A program made the position numbers and the translations under genes. Positions 59,246 to 64,000 of a stretch of 64,000 nucleotides of DNA are shown here, piece after piece. The DNA lies in assembly GCA_963971425.1 (NCBI GenBank), contig OZ020514.1, forward strand, positions 23,967,406-24,031,405, in the 5' to 3' direction. The notes under the pieces are model-generated. The model was not told where the DNA came from. It searched no databases and was given only the letters and a program-made list of their open reading frames with translations. The DNA is from Bryoerythrophyllum caledonicum (taxonomy: Eukaryota; Streptophyta; Bryopsida; Pottiales; Pottiaceae). Within the stretch, counting starts at the first letter, position 1. Each line of letters starts with the position of its first letter.

Positions 59246-62200
59246 TTATCTCGCCACTCTCCAACTCTCCTGAATGAAGTGATGTTGCACATCAATGTGC
59301 TTTGTGCATGAGCAGTGTGTTGAGTTCTTTGCAAGAGCTATGAACCCTTGGTTGTTGCACATGATGGTCATTGCTCCTTCTTGAACAAACCCCACATCTG
59401 CCAAGAGCTTGCGAAGCCAAATGACCTCCTTTGTACTTTGGCTTGTTGCCATGTACTCCGCCTCCGTTGTCAATAAGGCAATGGTTGGTTGCCTCTTGCA
59501 ATTACAAGAGATGGCACCAACTCCAACAAAAAACACATACCTCGTTGTCAAACGACGCGTGTTTGCATCTCCGGCCCAATCCGCATCGCAATATCCTCTC
59601 AAAGAAATGTCCTTACCACCAAGGCGCAATTTGTGGTCTATAGTACCTTGCAAGTACCGCATGATGCGCTTCACCTCACACCAATGTGTCGGATCAGCCC
59701 TACATATGAATTGACTTGACTCTCCATGCTCTCTACAAAAGCAAGGTCAAGGCGTGTGCCTACCATGGCATACATCAAGGATCCTACTCCACCCTTGTAT
59801 GGCCTTCCATCTCAACTTGAATGGCTTGAAACTCTTCCTCCGATAGTTTCAACAACTTGACATTCACATTAAAAGGGATACCAATGAGCTTGCACTTCTC
59901 TATATTGAAGCCCTTGAGCACCTCCTCAGTATACTTCTTTGGGCTCATGGTCATGGTATGTGCCTTGCGGTCTTTCACAAATTCCACACCAAGACAATAC
60001 TTTAACTCGCCAAGATCGCTCATCTCAAACTCCGTGTTGAGCTTACCTTTGAGCCACGCTAACTTAGCCTTTTCAAATGGCTAGCCAAGATGATCAAGTC
60101 ATCCACATAGATGAGGACTATCACCAAGTACCCACCCATTTGCTTGATGTAGAAGAAATGGTTCGCTTAGCTCCATGTAAAACCTTCGTTGGTGAAGAAA
60201 GCATCAATGCATTGGTACCATGCTCTTGGTGATTGCTTCAATCCATACAATGACTTCTTGAGCTTGCACATAAGATGATCAAATTCTTCTTCACAACCTT
60301 GCGATTGCTACATGTAAATGTCCTCCTCCAACTCACCGTTCAAGAATGCAATTTTTACATCCATTTGGTGGATCTCCAAGTCTAAAGCCGCCCCAAGTCC
60401 AAGAATGCACCGAATGGTGGTGAACTGGGCACGGGAGCAAACGTCTCAAGAAAGTCCACTCCCACAACTTGAGAGTACCCCTTGGCATCTAATCTTGCCT
60501 TGTGGCGCACCACTCCACCCAAAGCATCCTTCTTTGTACGAAACACCTACTTGCATCCAACGCTCTTGCGATCCTTTGGAAGAGGAGCCAATTCCCACGT
60601 GCCATTTGCCATGAGCGAGTCGTACTCCTCTTGGATGGCCTACTCCCACTTGTTCACATCTTCAAATTGCATAGCCTCACACATGTTTAAAGGATCCTCC
60701 AATGATGCCACATTGGCACGCTCTATCTCATGTTGAGACAAAATGTGGCTCTTCTACCTTTCACCAGGTAAGCAACGCTCTCTTCTTGGATACCGCGGCT
60801 CTTGTAAGTTCCCCAAGTCCTCATTGCTTGGTGAAGGTGTTGATAAAGATGCTACACCTCCATCTTCAAGATCAAATCTCTCTTCTTTCTTGGTATCGCC
60901 ATTGCAATCCTTCAATGGTGGTGGTTTGGAAGATTTGTCCACCAAGATGGGGGTCTCGCTTCTTCCACTTAGACTCATCTCCAAAACGTCAGCAATACTA
61001 GTAGTATCTTCAACAAATACTACATCACGACTCTTAATGATCTTCTTCGTCTCAATGCACATGAGCCGATATGCCTTAGAGCCCTGACTATAGCCAAGAA
61101 ACAAACACTTTGTACCTATTGCATCAAGCTTACCTCTCTTTGTATCCAGCACCATCGCATATGCAATGCATCCAAACACGCGCATAAGGCCAATGCATGG
61201 CTTCTGGCAACTCCAAGCTTCTTCGGGTGGGATGGTGACGAGAGCCCTCGTTGGACATTGATTGCAGATGTAGACCACATTGACCAATGCTTTTGCCTAA
61301 AATTCGAACTCTAGGTGTTGTGCATGGATCATACTCCTCGCCGTTTCCACTATGGTATGATATGCACGCTCTGCGATTCCATTTTCTCTGGCGTATAAGG
61401 TATTGACGTGTGCCTCTCAACGCCATGTTTCTTTAAGAAACTTTGAAAGCCTTTAGATATGAATTCTTGACCATTGTCTGACAAAAAAACCTTGATCTTG
61501 TGCTTCGATTACTTCTCCACAAGGGCCTTGAACTCCTTGAACTTCTCAACGCATTCCCCCTTTGTCTTCAAGATGTACACATCCGAATGCACAATCCGAA
61601 TGCACAATCTCCAAAGGCTTTGTTGCATGTGTCGCTATATCCTTCGGAAATGGTGCCCTATGTTGTTTGCCATGCACACATCCTTCACAAAATGACATTG
61701 ATAATTCATCTTTGCCAAGAGTCATGCCTCTTACCATGCTTTCAAGTAAATGCACACTTCTCACGTTCAAATGACCAAGACGACGATGCCAAAGCTCCAA
61801 TACACCGCTCTTTGTTGATGATTGTGCCACGTTAGCCGCATCCGCCTCAAACACTTTCATAAAAGTTGCTTGATACAAATTGCCTTCACGAGGTGCTACC
61901 ACAAGAACATCTTTGTTTGGTGCCCTCAATACACATGCATCCACATTGAATTGCACCTTCATTCCACTTGTCACAAGTTGCTCACCAAGAGCAAGTTCAT
62001 TTGCAACTGGGGCACATGAGATCGTCCTTGATTCTAAACTCTTAGAAAAATCCTTCACAAGTACATCGACAACAATAGATCCGATGCCAACGGCTTCTAC
62101 AACACTGTCATCATCCAAATGCACATTCCGTGGAGTAATTACTTCATACGTATCAAATGTCGCCTTATGAGTTGTCATGTATTTTGTGGCGCTCGAGTAC

Positions 62201-62300
62201 ATGATCCACTTACATATGGACGTGTAATGTGGTCCACCTTGAGTTACAAATACGTAGTCATCTTCCCCGTTTGCATGATTTGCGTTCTCCTTCTCCTTTG
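59246..62300 (-). pseudogene. Copia pol relic, copy 2
   Basis: Protease region near 62,190-62,215: the expected DSG catalytic motif reads YSS (WIMYSSATKYMTTH), so the active aspartate is gone. Integrase: the HHCC-like part is present (LWHRRLGHLNVRS, CEGCVHGKQHRAPFP), but the core after KPLEIVHSD is shortened and frameshifted. 60,754-61,287 carries the integrase C-terminal region (FGCIAYAMVLDTKRGKLDA, KCLFLGYSQGSKAYR). Reverse transcriptase at 59,784-60,650 includes VDDLIILAS and FEMSDLGELKYCLGVEF. RNase H at 59,246-59,674 includes YCDADWAGD and TTEAEYMA. Stops include TAG at 60,547-60,549 and TTA (TAA on the minus strand) at 60,167-60,169. Several lesions are identical to those of copy 1. Confidence 0.85.
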
Positions 62301-62306
62301 TTTGGT

Positions 62307-63070
62307 TCACGTTGTCTCGCTCCCACTTGTTTGGCTTGAAGCAACTTCGTGCAATGTGGCCTGATTCGTTGTAATTGTAACATACCTTGGGCTCGCCACG
62401 TGCTGAAAAAGAGCCTCCCCACTTGTTTTGATTTGACACCAAGGCTGCATCGTCTCCATTGGGCTCTTTCTCCTGTGCTTGGATACTCTGTGCATCAACC
62501 GCGCTGTCACAAACATAATGGTGAGCTCCTTCATTGCCAAGGTCTCCAAGGCAGTGATCAAATGTTCATATGAAGGCAACAAACTCTCAAGCAAGGTCAT
62601 GACCACATCTTAATGACCACATCTTAATCTCTCACCGATACATCCAAGCACGTGAGTTGATCCGCAAGTGCCTTCACTTTGTTGACATCATTCAATAAAT
62701 CATCTCCCTCTTGCATGTTGTCTGTGAAGAACTTGTGGCGAGTGAAAAGGATGTCGGACAAGCTCCTTGTTTCGTGGATTTTGCACAAAGTCTTCCATGC
62801 TTCCACGGGACCTTTAGAACTCTTGATGTGAGCAAGTTGGTTGTCCACCAAGTTGAGGCCAATAACGGACATGGCCTTCTTCACACGCCAATCATAGTCC
62901 TTTTTCACCTTTGGATCATCGTCTTCAGAAAGAGGCTCCTCAAAGACATCTACAATCTCCGAAAGGTCCATAGATGCCAACACCATTTCCATCTTGACCT
63001 TCCAAAGATTGAAATTCTCACCTTTGAACTTGTGAATGACTGTAGCACTCTCACTATTATATGTTGCCAT
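62307..63070 (-). pseudogene. Copia gag relic, copy 2
   Basis: Starts MATYNSESATVIHKFKGEN at 63,070 and carries the UBN2/retrotransposon gag segment (FNLWKVKMEMVLASMDL; TLCKIHETRSLSDILFTRHK). The frame ends at about 62,624 because a 14-bp unit (ATTAAGATGTGGTC) is duplicated in tandem at about 62,598-62,626. Reading resumes in another frame as TLLESLLPSYEHLITALETL. The downstream zinc knuckle in the adjacent frame (near 62,370) is CYNYNESGHIARSC, so the second cysteine is lost. Gag would normally form the particle shell and bind the RNA. Confidence 0.85.
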
Positions 63071-63186
63071 ATTTGCACTCTAACACCAACTTCTAACTTC
63101 CAATGTACACTAGTGCACCTCAATCACTCAAATGATCCCTTTTTACTATTTAGGCTCCAATGTGCACTTATGCAATAATGACACTC

Positions 63187-63380
63187 AAATTTTAGGGCTA
63201 CTCATACGGATTATGTACTACGTGTATGGGCAACGTGCTCACATAGCTGGAACAATGAAATTTCAAGGCTATTCATACGGGTTATGTACTGTGTATATGG
63301 ACGACATGCATACACACCCAGAACACTCAAATTTCAGGACTACTCATATGAAAGGTGTACTATGTGTATGAGCAAAGTCT
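63187..63380. repeat. 71-bp tandem repeat in the copia leader
   Basis: Three units starting at 63,187, 63,258 and 63,329, each with AAATTT.AGG, CTA.TCATA and a GTGTATGG-like segment. They lie between gag and the 5' LTR. Further short repeats (CTCCAAGAAACTCCTTGG twice at 63,440-63,496) follow. Confidence 0.75.
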
Positions 63381-63740
63381 AAAAGTGCGAATGTAAATAC
63401 TTACAAAGTCGACACCCTTGAATGTGCACCTCTTATGCTCCAAGAAACTCCTTGGGTCATCTATAATCACCTCCTATGCTCCAAGAAACTCCTTGGATGG
63501 ACTTCAATCACCTCCAATGCTTTCAACGGCCTTGAATCAATACTTGTACACCTCCAATGCTTTACATTGAACCTTGTGCACCTCTAATACTCTAACAACC
63601 CTGAGTCAACTCTTGTACATCTCCAATGTTCCAAATTGGATCTTGTGCTCTTGCATCATTCAAAGACTTTGAAGACCTCCTCTCTACCAATTTGCACCAT
63701 AATTCTACACACGCAACTCTCATGAGTGGGCCCATAACCT

Positions 63741-64000
63741 ATTGAGGTTCCAAAAAAATGGAGAAATGATTGCACAAGCAAACGAAGCACACAAGATATT
63801 ACAAACAATGCTTGGAGTGAGAAATGGCTTTCTATTGAAGGCCTTTACTTATAGTACCAAAGGATAACAACCTTTGCCAATACTCGTAGGACTACTTTAG
63901 GTTTGTATCACCTCTCTCCATCAACTCACCTTTACTTTCCCTTCTAAATCTACCTCAACTATTTACAATAACATTTAAACAATGAGCAACTCTCATCTCT
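63741..64000 (-). repeat. Copia 5' LTR, copy 2 (runs to the window edge)
   Basis: In element orientation it ends GAACCTCAAT and begins within a few bases beyond position 64,000, judged by comparison with the LTR at 11,253. Length is about 260 bp. Confidence 0.75.

Larger units (their letters stand above)
58919..64000 (-). mobile_element. Ty1/copia retrotransposon, nearly full length, copy 2
   Basis: On the minus strand the order is 5' LTR (63,741 to just beyond the window edge), repeat-bearing leader, gag, protease, integrase, reverse transcriptase, RNase H and 3' LTR (58,919-59,118). The distal part of the 3' LTR is missing, since similarity to the 5' LTR stops at 58,919. The two LTRs differ at many positions, so insertion is not recent. 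The sequence right after the 5' LTR (GGTTATGGGCC) could be a changed initiator-Met tRNA primer site. Confidence 0.85.

Noticed and set aside
59409..59719. Plus-strand open frames opposite the copia RNase H region (also 10,590-10,900)
   Set aside because: They are antisense shadows that appear in both copia copies because the sense strand is nearly identical.

Overview
This window looks like repeat-dominated nuclear DNA from a land plant with a large genome. Evidence for a plant: plant-type telomere-like TTTAGGG runs, a CACTA-type MITE with the plant terminal sequence CACTACAAGAAAA, Ty1/copia and hAT relics, and an FCP1-like phosphatase domain with the plant-style DLNG signature. Nothing identifies the species. 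A non-flowering lineage (bryophyte, lycophyte or fern) is only a guess. I see no intact ordinary host gene and no rRNA or tRNA. Nearly everything recognisable is mobile-element sequence in various states of decay.

Layout. 1-8.2 kb: two broken hAT transposase genes (about 960-2,833 plus strand; about 6,251-8,150 minus strand) in AT-rich filler. 8.8-11.5 kb: a truncated Ty1/copia element with one LTR. 11.5-13.9 kb: filler with a zinc-knuckle relic and a short tandem repeat. 13,960-31,930: a large DNA element, here called element A, of 17,971 bp. It has 29-bp terminal inverted repeats starting AACACCATATTCG and 4-bp TTTT target duplications. 31.9-35.5 kb: an unrecognised minus-strand gene (gene X), whose last codons lie on the far side of element A and which also carries a 404-bp foldback MITE with the same termini. 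37.2-50.1 kb: an older, AT-drifted relative of element A (element B), in the same orientation, without recognisable termini and with the core of its transposase-like gene deleted. 50,836-53,598: a Tc1/mariner element with ~580-bp inverted repeats. 53.6-58.9 kb: filler with fossil palindromes. 58,919-64,000: a nearly full-length Ty1/copia element on the minus strand, closely related to the first copy.

Element A is the system of most interest. A leftward gene encodes a DUF7869-type protein with three acidic clusters, which I infer to be the transposase. A rightward, multi-exon gene encodes an unusual domain string: a ParB-like GQH motif, a region ending in a weak class-beta DNA-methyltransferase-like motif I, a basic/coiled-coil region, and an FCP1/HAD phosphatase-like domain. 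A small spliced gene follows. The two arms diverge from a spacer that holds telomere-like DNA. The introns and spacers carry more than a dozen copies of a palindrome (TTTAGCTCGA, one central C or G, then the reverse complement), several with extended, fully paired arms of differing sequence. Element B keeps the same gene order, several introns, the telomere-like block and decayed palindromes, so this architecture belongs to a family and is not a chance assembly. All large genes of both copies are broken in this window. The small 3' gene of element A is the only one that reads through intact after splicing.
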